Assembly (NCBI RefSeq): GCF_016907755.1
Contig: NZ_JAFBCN010000001.1
Location: forward strand, 2,790,001-2,854,000
Source: Cellulosimicrobium cellulans
Lineage (GTDB): Bacteria > Actinomycetota > Actinomycetes > Actinomycetales > Cellulomonadaceae
Direction of reading: 5' to 3'
DNA length: 64,000 bases
A model generated the notes under the pieces. That model did no database searches and was not told where the DNA came from. It was given only the letters and a program-made list of their open reading frames with translations. Of this stretch, positions 8,462 through 18,296 are shown in pieces (position 1 is the first letter of the stretch; each line of letters begins with the position of its first letter). The position numbers and the translations under genes were made by a program.

Positions 8462-9012
8462 GGCGGCCTGCCCGACGTGAGGTCGTCACCGCCGGCCCGC
8501 GCCCTCGTCTCCAGGTCGAGACCGGGCGCACCTTCCCCGGGTGGAGCCTGCGCGTCGTCCTCCTCGTCCTCGCCACGGCCCTCGCCGGCGCCGCGCTCCA
8601 GACGACCGGTCTCGCGCCGTCGTTCGTCTGGGGTGCCGGGCTCTGCCTCGGTACCGTCGTCGCCTACCTGCCCGCACCGCCGGTGCCCCACCTCCTCGTG
8701 CTCCTCGGCGGGCTCGTCCTGCTCATGGAGGGGAGCGCGCCCTTCGACCCCGTCGTGCTCGCGCTCCTCCCCCTCGGCCACCTCGTCCTACGCACGGCCT
8801 GGTGGTCGGACCACCTGCCACCCGGGGCGCGCGCGGAGCTGCGCGCCGTCGTGCCCGACCTCCGTCGGGTCGTCGTGCTGCAGGCAGCGCTCCTCCCGGT
8901 CGCGCTCGGGGTCCAGGCGATCACCGCCGGAGACGTCTCGTCGGCGGTCGCCACCGCCCTCGGCGGGATCGCCGTGCTGGGCCTCGTGCTGCTCGTCACG
9001 CCACGGGACTGA
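8458..9012 (+). CDS. Membrane protein closing the MoxR operon
   Basis: ATGA overlap with the DUF58 gene. The 184-residue product has about five hydrophobic segments: WSLRVVLLVLATALAGAAL, FVWGAGLCLGTVVAYLPA, HLLVLLGGLVLLME, DPVVLALLPLGHLVL and a C-terminal pair. No catalytic motif is visible and I do not recognise the family by name. Its consistent coupling to DUF58 suggests it is the membrane anchor or substrate of the MoxR system. Confidence 0.75.
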   Translation: MRRPARREVVTAGPRPRLQVETGRTFPGWSLRVVLLVLATALAGAALQTTGLAPSFVWGAGLCLGTVVAYLPAPPVPHLLVLLGGLVLLMEGSAPFDPVVLALLPLGHLVLRTAWWSDHLPPGARAELRAVVPDLRRVVVLQAALLPVALGVQAITAGDVSSAVATALGGIAVLGLVLLVTPRD

Positions 9013-9115
9013 CCTCGCGCTGCGAGCGGCCGGGGACCGCCCGACGATGGCGGGACGGCGCCCGACGCCGTCCCGCCACCACGGCGGCGACCGCACCCGA
9101 CCCGAGGAGGCACCC

Positions 9116-9694
9116 ATGGCCGCTCGCTCCGACCTGCCGAAGTACACCGTCCCGTCGCTCACCCCCGAGGAAGGGGCGAAGGTCGCCGGGATCCTCCAGG
9201 AGCGCCTGCACGCGCTCAACGACCTCCAGCTCACGCTCAAGCACATCCACTGGAACGTCGTCGGACCGCACTTCATCGCGGTGCACGAGATGATCGACCC
9301 GCAGGTCGACGCCGTCCGCGCGATGGTCGACGCCGTCGCGGAGCGCATCGCGACGCTGGGCGTCTCCCCGAAGGGCACGCCCGGCGCCCTGGTCGCCGAG
9401 CGGAGCTGGGAGGACTACTCGCTCGGCCGCGCCTCGACCATCGCCCACCTGGGGGCCCTCGACGAGGTGTACGTCGGGGTCATCACGGCGCACCGCGAGG
9501 CCGCGACCGCGACCGAGGAGCTCGACGACGTGACGAACGACCTGCTCATCGGGCACCTGCACGACCTCGAGCTGTTCCACTGGTTCGTCCGCGCGCACCT
9601 CGAGTCGACCGGTGGCGACCTCTCCACCGACGGCGCGCGCACCGAGACCGGTGCCGCGCGCAAGGCCGAGCAGGCGGCCGTCGGCCAGCCCTGA
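9116..9694 (+). CDS. dps: Dps-family ferritin-like DNA-protection protein
   Basis: Dps dodecamers oxidise and store iron with peroxide and can coat DNA in stress. The 192-residue protein carries the intersubunit ferroxidase pattern: KHIHWNVVGPHFIAVHEMIDPQVDAVRAMVDAVAERI (His in HIHWN and HF, Asp/Glu in EMID and DPQVDAVRAMVD). The core four-helix bundle is followed by a C-terminal tail (residues about 170-192, Ala/Glu/Lys-rich). An ideal CGAGGAGG Shine-Dalgarno ends five bases before ATG 9116. Monocistronic: it is followed by a clear hairpin terminator. Confidence 0.95.
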   Translation: MAARSDLPKYTVPSLTPEEGAKVAGILQERLHALNDLQLTLKHIHWNVVGPHFIAVHEMIDPQVDAVRAMVDAVAERIATLGVSPKGTPGALVAERSWEDYSLGRASTIAHLGALDEVYVGVITAHREAATATEELDDVTNDLLIGHLHDLELFHWFVRAHLESTGGDLSTDGARTETGAARKAEQAAVGQP

Positions 9695-9733
9695 CGCCCG
9701 CTCCCCCGCCGGAACCGCTGCTCCGCAGCACCG

Positions 9734-9779
9734 AGCCGGCCGCGCGCCACCGTCCACCCGACGCGGCGCGCGGCCGGCT
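9734..9779 (+). terminator. Rho-independent terminator after dps
   Basis: Perfect 13-bp inverted repeat (arms 9734-9746 and 9767-9779, AGCCGGCCGCGCG and complement) with a 20-base loop, followed immediately by TTT (9780-9782). Confidence 0.85.
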
Positions 9780-9826
9780 TTTCCGTGCTGGGTGGTGACG
9801 TGTGCGCGGAGGGTGGGGTTGTTCAT

Positions 9827-9844
9827 CCCGCTTGGCACACTATT
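9827..9844 (+). repeat. 18-bp direct repeat, copy 1
   Basis: The 18-mer CCCGCTTGGCACACTATT occurs here and again at 10992-11009 in the same orientation. It is AT-rich compared with its surroundings. This copy lies 30 bases before the VOC gene. Confidence 0.9.
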
Positions 9845-9861
9845 TTTTGGAGGAGGTGTCA

Positions 9862-9867
9862 TAGGGT
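9862..9867 (+). promoter_or_regulatory. -10 element TAGGGT for the VOC gene
   Basis: TAGGGT six bases before ATG 9874, the leaderless arrangement. An upstream GGAGGAGGTG at 9849-9858 is too far from the ATG (16 bases) to be a good ribosome binding site. Confidence 0.6.
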
Positions 9868-10233
9868 CGCCGGATGAGCGACTCCACACCTCAGCGGCCC
9901 ACCGTCCGCCAGCTCCGCCTCGTCGTGGAGGCCGACGACTACGGCGCCGCCCTCGCCTTCTACCGCGACGTCCTGGGCCTCCCCGAGCGCATCGCGTACG
10001 CCGACGGCACGGACGACCGGGTGGCGATCCTCGACGTCGGGCACGCGACGCTCGAGATCGCGAACGCGGCCCACAAGCGGGCGATCGACGACGTGGAGGT
10101 CGGGCGTCAGGTCGCGGGCCACCTGCGGGTCGCGTTCGAGGTCGACGACGCGCGGGTCGCCACCGACCGTGCGGTCGAGGCTGGGGCGGAGCTCGTCGCT
10201 CCCCCGACCCGCACCCCGTGGGGCTCGCTCAAC

Positions 10234-12546
<2,313 letters not shown>

Positions 12547-12575
12547 CCCGACCCGGGCCACGCGCAGCGGGACGA

Positions 12576-12618
12576 CGACGCACGGCCGCGGAGACCAGCT
12601 CTCCGCCGCCGTGCGTCG
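12576..12618 (+). terminator. Hairpin terminator after argG
   Basis: 19-bp arms (12576-12594 and 12600-12618) with one central C-C mismatch and a five-base loop. There is no T tract, as is common in GC-rich actinomycetes. Confidence 0.65.
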
Positions 12619-12676
12619 CCCGTCCGGCGGCAGGGCGCCCTCTCGCAGGCGGGCGTGGCCCCTCCCGGTGCACGGA

Positions 12677-12682
12677 TAGGCT
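12677..12682 (+). promoter_or_regulatory. -10 element TAGGCT for the YigZ gene
   Basis: TAGGCT six bases before ATG 12689, implying a leaderless transcript. Confidence 0.6.
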
Positions 12683-12688
12683 CGCGGG

Positions 12689-13345
12689 ATGAGCGCGGGC
12701 ACCGGTGAGCTGTGGGGCACGATCGCCGGACCGGTCGACCACGAGCTCGTCGTCAAGAAGTCCCGGTTCCTCGCGCACCTCTCCCCCGTCGCCTCGGTCG
12801 CGGAGGCGGACGCCGTGATCGCCCGCGTCCGCAAGGAGCACTGGGACGCGCGGCACCACTGCGTCGCGCTCGTCGTCGGCGCCCACGCCGACCAGCAGCG
12901 CTCCACCGACGACGGCGAGCCCTCCGGGACCGCGGGCGTCCCCATGCTCGAGGTGCTGCGGCACCGCCAGGTCACCGACGTCGTCGCCGTCGTCACGCGC
13001 TACTTCGGCGGCGTGCTGCTCGGCGCGGGCGGGCTCGTCCGGGCGTACTCGTCCGCGGTGAGCGAGGCGCTCGACGTGGCGCGGCCCGTGCGCCGCGCGG
13101 TGCTGACCGAGGTGCGCGTCGACGTCCCCCACGCCGACGCCGGCCGCCTCCACGGCATCCTGCGCGACTGGTGCTCCCAGCACGACGGCGCTCTCGACGA
13201 CGTCACGTACGGCATCGAGGCGGAGTTCACCGTCCTCGTCCCGCTCACCGAGCTCGACCGTTTCGACGCCGACATCGCCGCCACCTCGTCCGGGACCCTC
13301 ACGCCCCGCCGGGGCGCGGACCGCGTCGTCGACCTCCCGGGCTGA
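12689..13345 (+). CDS. yigZ: YigZ / IMPACT family protein
   Basis: A 218-residue protein of the UPF0029/IMPACT family. The N-terminal domain has the signature KKSRFLAHLSPV, DARHHCVALVVG, STDDGEPSGTAGVPMLEVLRHRQVTDVVAVVTRYFGGVLLGAGGLVRAYSSAV split over residues 23-125; the DDGEPxGTAG element is diagnostic. The C-terminal DUF1949-like ferredoxin domain covers residues about 138-205. Bacterial YigZ proteins are poorly characterised, with proposed roles linked to translation control by analogy to eukaryotic IMPACT. Single gene with its own leaderless promoter. Confidence 0.92.
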   Translation: MSAGTGELWGTIAGPVDHELVVKKSRFLAHLSPVASVAEADAVIARVRKEHWDARHHCVALVVGAHADQQRSTDDGEPSGTAGVPMLEVLRHRQVTDVVAVVTRYFGGVLLGAGGLVRAYSSAVSEALDVARPVRRAVLTEVRVDVPHADAGRLHGILRDWCSQHDGALDDVTYGIEAEFTVLVPLTELDRFDADIAATSSGTLTPRRGADRVVDLPG

Positions 13346-13355
13346 GCCCACCCGC

Positions 13356-13424
13356 CGAGGCAGAGCCATGGCCGGCCGAGGTAGAGGCCCGGTAGCGCGA
13401 GGTAGAGGCCTCTAACTCGGCCAT
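13356..13424. repeat. 21-bp-periodic repeat with nested palindrome between convergent genes
   Basis: CGAGGTAGAGGCC occurs at 13377 and 13398, and a degenerate copy (CGAGGCAGAGCC) at 13356, so three units have an exact 21-bp period. The last unit forms a near-perfect palindrome at 13399-13418 (9 of 10 pairs), and ATGGCCG at 13368-13374 pairs with CGGCCAT at 13418-13424 as an outer stem. It lies between the convergent yigZ and UGPase genes and may act as a bidirectional terminator or be a dispersed intergenic element. Confidence 0.7.
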
Positions 13425-13441
13425 CCGGGGTGCTCCCTCGG

Positions 13442-14863
13442 TCAGTCGCTGACCCCGTCGGGCCCGACGACGGCGCCGTCGGGGACGCGCGAGGAGCCGC
13501 CCGGGTCGGCGAGCTCGGCGTCGCCCGTGACGGTGACGCCGGAGCCGAAGGTCCAGTCGCCGCGGACCGTGAGGGAGCGCGCGGCGCGCAGGGAGGGCGT
13601 GCCGTCGTCGAACCGGGCGTCGAACGCCGCGATGGTCTTGTAGTAGGCGGTGTCGAGGTCGACGAGCGGAGCGTCGGTCCGGGCGACGAACCGGCACCGG
13701 TCGTCGAGGTCGTAGACGTCGGAGCGCAGGACGAGGAGGTCGTTCGTCGTCTTGACCGGCAGGAAGCGGTCGCGGCCCACCTCGATGGCGACGGCGCCGT
13801 CGAACACCTCGACGGCGGCGCCCATGGCGGACTCGATCTGCACGACCTCGGGCGAGGTCGGGTCGGTCGGGTCGACGGTCTTGGTGTTCTTGATGAGCGG
13901 GAGCTCGAGCACGCCGCCGGTGCGGTCGAGCTCGGCCGCGAGCGCCTCGAGGTCGAACCAGAGGTTGTTGGTGTTGAAGTACCGGTGCCGGCCGATGTCG
14001 GCGGCGGCGTCCTGGTCGTCCTGCGGCGTCTGAGCGGTCTCGCGCAGGACGAGGCGTCCGTCGCTGCGGCGCACGACGAGGTGTCCGCCCTTGCGGTCGG
14101 CGGGGGTGCGACGGGCGACCTCGGCGGCGAAGGGGGCGCCGCTGGCGGCGAACCAGCCGGCCATGGCGGCGTCCGGCGCGGCGCCGAGGTTGTCGGAGTT
14201 GGAGACGCTCGCGTACCGGTAGCCGGCGTCGAGGAGGGCGCGGAGGGCGCCGGAGGCGAACAGGGCGGTGTAGAGGTCGCCGTGGCCGGGCGGGCACCAC
14301 TCGAGCTCGGGTTCGGCGGGCCAGTCGACGGGGGTGAGGTCGTCGGCGCGGAGCTTGGGCTCGCGGTTCTGGAGGAAGTCGAGCGGGAGCCCGGTGACGG
14401 GGAGGTCGTCGTGGGGGGCGAGCGCGGCGAGGGTGTCGTCCTGGGTGCGGAACGAGTTCATGAGGAGCAGCGGCAGGGGCGCTCCGGTGGCGTGCCGGGC
14501 GGCGCGGACCTGGGCGACGATGACGTCGAGGAAGGTGAGGGGGCCGCTGTCGGGGCGCTGCGGGTCGGCGTCGCGCACGGTGAGGAGGGACTTGGCGCGG
14601 TCCATGCCCATGGAGGTGCCGAGGCCGCCGTTGAGCTTGATGATCGCTGTCCGATGGAGGGCGTCGCGGGCGGCGTCGTCGGGGACGTCGAGCGCGTCGC
14701 GGTGGGCGACGTCGGTGAGGGGCTCGACGTCGGACTCGGGGATCATGCCGGTCGCGCCGGACTCGAGGAGCCGGTAGAAGCGGGTGAAGACGTCGATGGC
14801 GGCGGGGGCGACTCCGGCGTCGCGCATGCGGTCGGTGGACTGGGTGAGGCCCTGGCTGCTCAT
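13442..14863 (-). CDS. UTP--glucose-1-phosphate uridylyltransferase (eukaryote-type UDPGP family)
   Basis: Makes UDP-glucose from UTP and glucose-1-phosphate. The 473-residue protein belongs to the UDPGP type 1 family typical of eukaryotes and some bacteria, not the short bacterial GalU. Nucleotide loop KLNGGLGTSMGMDRAKSL lies at about residues 76-93; NSF, LEWCPPGHGDLYTAL, SVSNSDNLGA, FNTNNLWFDLEAL, PLIKNTKTVDP and LPVKTTNDLLVLRSDVY follow in the family order. A short left-handed beta-helix-like C-terminus is suggested by the VRGDWTFGSGVTVTGDAELAD segment. ATG 14863 is fixed by a -10 six bases upstream. Confidence 0.93.
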   Translation of the reverse strand: MSSQGLTQSTDRMRDAGVAPAAIDVFTRFYRLLESGATGMIPESDVEPLTDVAHRDALDVPDDAARDALHRTAIIKLNGGLGTSMGMDRAKSLLTVRDADPQRPDSGPLTFLDVIVAQVRAARHATGAPLPLLLMNSFRTQDDTLAALAPHDDLPVTGLPLDFLQNREPKLRADDLTPVDWPAEPELEWCPPGHGDLYTALFASGALRALLDAGYRYASVSNSDNLGAAPDAAMAGWFAASGAPFAAEVARRTPADRKGGHLVVRRSDGRLVLRETAQTPQDDQDAAADIGRHRYFNTNNLWFDLEALAAELDRTGGVLELPLIKNTKTVDPTDPTSPEVVQIESAMGAAVEVFDGAVAIEVGRDRFLPVKTTNDLLVLRSDVYDLDDRCRFVARTDAPLVDLDTAYYKTIAAFDARFDDGTPSLRAARSLTVRGDWTFGSGVTVTGDAELADPGGSSRVPDGAVVGPDGVSD

Positions 14864-14869
14864 GCCTCG

Positions 14870-14875
14870 ATCGTA
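14870..14875 (-). promoter_or_regulatory. -10 element TACGAT for the UGPase gene
   Basis: TACGAT on the minus strand, six bases before ATG 14863. Confidence 0.5.
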
Positions 14876-14945
14876 GGGGCGGGGGCCCGTTCGGGGTCGG
14901 GCGGCGCGAGCCCGCCGCACCCGGGTGAGACGCGGGTCACACGCC

Positions 14946-14951
14946 TACCGT
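14946..14951 (+). promoter_or_regulatory. -10 element TACCGT for the lipase-maturation-factor gene
   Basis: TACCGT six bases before ATG 14958. GGAGGG also lies immediately before the ATG but is too close to serve as a standard ribosome binding site. Confidence 0.5.
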
Positions 14952-14957
14952 GGAGGG

Positions 14958-16497
14958 ATGGCGGACGGGTGGCCCGGCCGCGTGGCGACGTGGCTGGGGT
15001 CGTGGTTCTGGGCCGACGACTACGACGTGGCGCGCGAGGTGCTGCAGCGGGGCACGGCGGCGGTGCTGGTGGTGGCGTTCGTCGTGGTGGTGCGGCAGTG
15101 GCGGCCGCTGCTGGGCGAGCGGGGTCTGCTGCCCGTGGCGGCGTTCGTGGCCCGCTCGTCGTGGCGGGACGGGCCGAGCGTGCTGCGGTGGCGGTGCACC
15201 GACCGGTTCGTGGCGGGGACGGCGTGGTGCGGGGTCGTGCTGGCGGGTCTGCTCGTCGTGGGCTCCCGCAGCGCGGTCCGTGGTGGGTGACGACGCTCGC
15301 GTTCCTGCTCCTGTGGGCGGCCTACCTGTCGGTGGTGAACGTCGGGCAGCGGTTCTCCGGGTTCGGCTGGGAGTCGCTGCTGTGCGAGGTGACGTTCCTC
15401 GTGGGGTGGCTGGGGTCGTCGGGCGGGGCGTCGCTCCCCCGGTGCTGGTGCTGCTGGCGGCCCGGTGGTGCCTGTTCCGGGTGGAGCTGGGTGCGGGGCT
15501 CATCAAGATCCGGGGCGACCGGGCGTGGCGCGACCTGACGGCGCTGACCTACCACCACGAGACGCAGCCGCTGCCGGGCCCGTTCTCCTGGCACGCGCAC
15601 CACCTGCCGCGGTGGTGGCACCGGGTGGAGGTGGCGGGCAACCACGTGACGCAGCTCGTGGTGCCGTTCGCGCTGTTCGCGCCGCAGCCGGTCGCGAGCG
15701 TGGCGGGCGGCGTCGTGGTGCTCACGCAGGCGTGGCTGCTCGTGACGGGCAACTTCGCGTGGCTGAACTGGCTCACGGTCGTGCTGGGGCTGGGGGTGGT
15801 GAGCGACGGTGCGTGGGCAGCGGTGGGGTCGTGGCTCGTGCCCGCGCTCGGGCGGGGCGAGGCGCCGGTGCCCGACGGCGGGACCGGCCTGGGCGGCCCG
15901 GTCGCCCTGGTCGTGGTGGTGCTCGCGGTGTCGGCGCTGCTGCTCGTGCTGAGCGTGCGCCCGGCACGCAACCTCGTCGCGCGCCGCCAGCTCATGAACG
16001 CGAGCTTCGAGCCGTTCCGGCTCGTCAACGCGTACGGGGCGTTCGGATCCGTGTCGCGGCGGCGGGACGAGGTCGTGGTGGAGGGCACGACGGCCCGCTC
16101 CCCCGGCCCGGACGACTGGGTCGAGTACGCGTTCCGCGGCAAGCCCGGCGACGTGAGCCGGCGTCCGCCGCAGGTCGCGCCGTACCACCTGCGCCTGGAC
16201 TGGCAGATGTGGTTCCTCGCGCTCGGGTCGCCGGGCACCCGGTGGTTCGAGGTGCTGCTGCTCCGGCTCCTGGAAGCGGACCGCCCTACCCTGCGCCTGC
16301 TCGCGGCGGACCCGTTCGCGCACGACCCGGAGGGACCCGCGCCCCGGTGGGTCCGGGCCCGCGTGTTCCGCTACCGGTACACGACGCGCGACGAGCGGCG
16401 GCGGTCGGGCGACTGGTGGGTGCGCGAGGAGCGCGGCACGCTCGTCGACCCGGTCGACCTCGCGCGCCTGCGCCGCCTCCTCGGCCCGGTCGCCTGA
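14958..16497 (+). pseudogene. Lipase maturation factor family membrane protein, two frameshifts
   Basis: The conceptual protein matches the bacterial lipase-maturation-factor (LMF1-like) family: N-terminal WFWADDYDVAREVLQRGTAA, membrane helices, then FRVELGAGLIKIRGDRAWRDLTAL, YHHETQPLPGPFSWHAHHLP and LDWQMWFLALGSPGTRWFEVLLLRLLE near the C-terminus. No single frame covers it. The first frame is lost near 15262-15270 (GTGGGCTCCC) and runs to a stop at 15288-15290; the second covers about 15268-15435 (PQRGPWWVTTLAFLLLWAAY...); the third runs from the CTCCCCCGG run near 15435 to the stop at 16497. Both shifts are consistent with loss of one base in or beside a homopolymer. It is a recent pseudogene or sequencing error. 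Confidence 0.85.
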
Positions 16498-16536
16498 CCC
16501 GGCGCGTGGCCTCCCACGCAGGTCCGCCCGCGGTTC

Positions 16537-17157
16537 CTACTCGAAGCGCGACGGGTCGCCCGCGCCCGCGCGGACGACCTCGGGGGCGCCGTCGGAGAAG
16601 TCCACGACCGTCGTCGGCTCGCTCCCCCGCTCGCCGCCGTCCACGACGGCGTCGACGACGTGGTCGAGCTCTTCCTTGATCGCCCACCCGTCGGTGAGCG
16701 CCTCGGCGGAGCCGGGCAGGATGAGCGAGCTCGACAGGATGGGCTCGCCGAGCGCGGCGACGATGGCCTGCGCGACGGCGTCGTCGGGGATGCGCACGCC
16801 GACGGTCTTCTTCTTGGGGTGCGCGAGGCGCCGCGGGACCTCGGACGTCGCGCGCAGGATGAAGGTGTACGGGCCGGGCGTGGCGGCCTTGATGGAGCGG
16901 AACGCTGAGTTGTCGACCATGACGAAGTGGCCGAGCTGCGCGAAGTCCGCGCACACGAGCGTGAAGTGGTGCCGGTCGTCGAGGTGGCGGATCCGGCGGA
17001 TGCGGTCGGCACCCTCCCGGTCGTCCATGCGGCACCCGAGCGCGTAGCCGGAGTCGGTCGGGTAGGCGACGAGCCCACCGTCCTCGAGGAGGGCGACGAC
17101 CTGCGCGATCGCGCGCGGCTGCGGGTTGTCGGGGTGCACGTCGAGGTAGCGGGCCAT
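16537..17157 (-). CDS. YciO / Sua5-YrdC family protein
   Basis: A 206-residue protein with a single YrdC-like domain. The family binds ATP, bicarbonate and threonine to make threonylcarbamoyl-AMP for the tRNA t6A modification; this copy looks like the YciO subgroup, whose members are less active or of unsettled role. Visible motifs are AIAQVVALLEDGGLVAYPTDSGYALGCRMDDR, HHFTLVCADFAQLGHFVMVDNSAFRSIKAATPGPYTFILRAT and KKKTVGVRIPDD (each split over the domain). The Sua5 C-terminal domain is absent. ATG 17157 is preceded by a -10 at leaderless distance. Confidence 0.9.
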   Translation of the reverse strand: MARYLDVHPDNPQPRAIAQVVALLEDGGLVAYPTDSGYALGCRMDDREGADRIRRIRHLDDRHHFTLVCADFAQLGHFVMVDNSAFRSIKAATPGPYTFILRATSEVPRRLAHPKKKTVGVRIPDDAVAQAIVAALGEPILSSSLILPGSAEALTDGWAIKEELDHVVDAVVDGGERGSEPTTVVDFSDGAPEVVRAGAGDPSRFE

Positions 17158-17163
17158 GTCCCG

Positions 17164-17169
17164 AGCCTA
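17164..17169 (-). promoter_or_regulatory. -10 element TAGGCT for the YciO gene
   Basis: TAGGCT on the minus strand, six bases before ATG 17157. Confidence 0.6.
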
Positions 17170-17221
17170 GGCCCGGCCTTGCGGGTGACCGGCGCTCGTG
17201 CTCGGCGTGCCGCGACCACGA

Positions 17222-18202
17222 CTATGCGGGCAGGTGCGCGGCCACCCGGCGCAGCTCCGCCGGGCTCGCGTTGCCGCCCGAGCACACGACGCCGACCCGG
17301 CGGCCGGCGAACCGCTCCGGGTCGGCGAGCACGGCCGCGAGCGCCGCGGCGCCCGCTCCCTCGGCGACGGTGTGCGCGGCGGTGAGGTAGAGCGCCGCCG
17401 CGCGGTCGATCGCGTCGTCGTCGATGAGGACGAAGTCGGCGAGGTGCTCGCGCAGCATCGCCTGGGTGAGCGCGAACCCCGTGCCGGTCGCCAGTCCCTC
17501 GGCCCGGGAGGTGTTGGGCCGCGCGAGGAGGTCCCCGGCGCGCCAGGAGTCGTGGGCGGCGGGCGACGCGACGGACTGCACGGCGACGACCTTGAGGCCG
17601 GGGGCGAGCGCGCGGGCGACGAGGCAGGCGGCCGCGGCGCCGCTGCCCCCGCCGACGGGCACGACGAGCACGTCGAGGTCGGGCGCGTGTTCGAGCAGCT
17701 CGACGTACGCGGTGGCGACGCCGGCGACGAGCAGCGGCTCGTTGGCGGCGCTGACGAGGCGGGAGCCGTCGTCGGCCGCGAGCGCCGTGGCGTGCTCGCG
17801 CGCGTCGTCGAACGTGGTGCCGGCGAGGACGAGGCGGGCGCCGAGGTCGCGGACGGCGTCGGCCTTGGTGGGGTTGGGGCTCGTGGGCATGACGATGGTG
17901 CAGGGGGTGGAGGTGGTGCGGGCGGCGTGGGCGACGGCCTGGGCGTGGTTGCCGGTGGAGAAGGCGGTGACGCCGCGGGCGCGCTCGTCGGGCGCGAGGC
18001 GTTGGAGGAGGTTGAGTGCGCCGCGGACCTTGAACGCGCCGGTGGGCTGGAGGTTCTCGTGCTTGATGACGAGCTTCGCCCCGGTGGCACGGTCGAGCGC
18101 GGCGTAGGTGCGCGCGGGCGTGGGGTCGAGGTGCGCGGCGAGGAGGCGGCGGGCGTCGAGGACGTCGCGCATCGTGGGCGGGGCGAGGTCTGCGGGGGCC
18201 AT
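17222..18202 (-). CDS. Threonine/serine dehydratase-like PLP enzyme
   Basis: A 326-residue fold-type II PLP enzyme of the serine/threonine ammonia-lyase group, which deaminates hydroxy amino acids to 2-oxo acids. The PLP lysine lies in LQPTGAFKVRGALNLL, the substrate loop is FSTGNHAQAVAHAA, and the phosphate-binding glycine loop is VPVGGGSGAAAACLVA; CSGGNASPAEL closes the site. There is no ACT regulatory domain, so it resembles the short catabolic enzymes. ATG 18202 was preferred to 18238 because a CACCGT -10-like hexamer lies six bases before it. It is divergent from a LysR gene, its likely regulator. Confidence 0.85.
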   Translation of the reverse strand: MAPADLAPPTMRDVLDARRLLAAHLDPTPARTYAALDRATGAKLVIKHENLQPTGAFKVRGALNLLQRLAPDERARGVTAFSTGNHAQAVAHAARTTSTPCTIVMPTSPNPTKADAVRDLGARLVLAGTTFDDAREHATALAADDGSRLVSAANEPLLVAGVATAYVELLEHAPDLDVLVVPVGGGSGAAAACLVARALAPGLKVVAVQSVASPAAHDSWRAGDLLARPNTSRAEGLATGTGFALTQAMLREHLADFVLIDDDAIDRAAALYLTAAHTVAEGAGAAALAAVLADPERFAGRRVGVVCSGGNASPAELRRVAAHLPA

Positions 18203-18270
18203 GCGTCCACGGTGCCGCGCGCCGTCCCATAGGTCCAATGCCTGTTCTGAGTGGATCGATCGATCGGATC

Positions 18271-18276
18271 TATGCT
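18271..18276 (+). promoter_or_regulatory. -10 element TATGCT for the LysR gene
   Basis: TATGCT with a likely transcription start near 18283, giving a short leader that contains GAGGGAG before ATG 18297. The adjacent GATCGATCGATCGGATC (18256-18270) is a tandem palindromic stretch that could be part of a LysR site. Confidence 0.45.
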
Positions 18277-18296
18277 TCGCCGGTGAGGGAGTCGAG

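Noticed and set aside
9832-9850. Sigma-54-like TGGCAC...TTTTT promoter in the 18-bp repeat
   Set aside because: Actinomycetes lack sigma-54 and the -12 GC element is missing; the resemblance is chance.
14958-16497. Programmed ribosomal frameshifting in the lipase-maturation-factor gene
   Set aside because: Two shifts within 170 bases, at plain GGG/CCC runs without slippery heptamers or a nearby pseudoknot, are better explained by base loss or sequencing error.
18254-18270. GATCGATCGATCGGATC tract as an origin or methylation cluster
   Set aside because: Short, single, and located in a LysR divergent promoter; no DnaA boxes or replication genes nearby.
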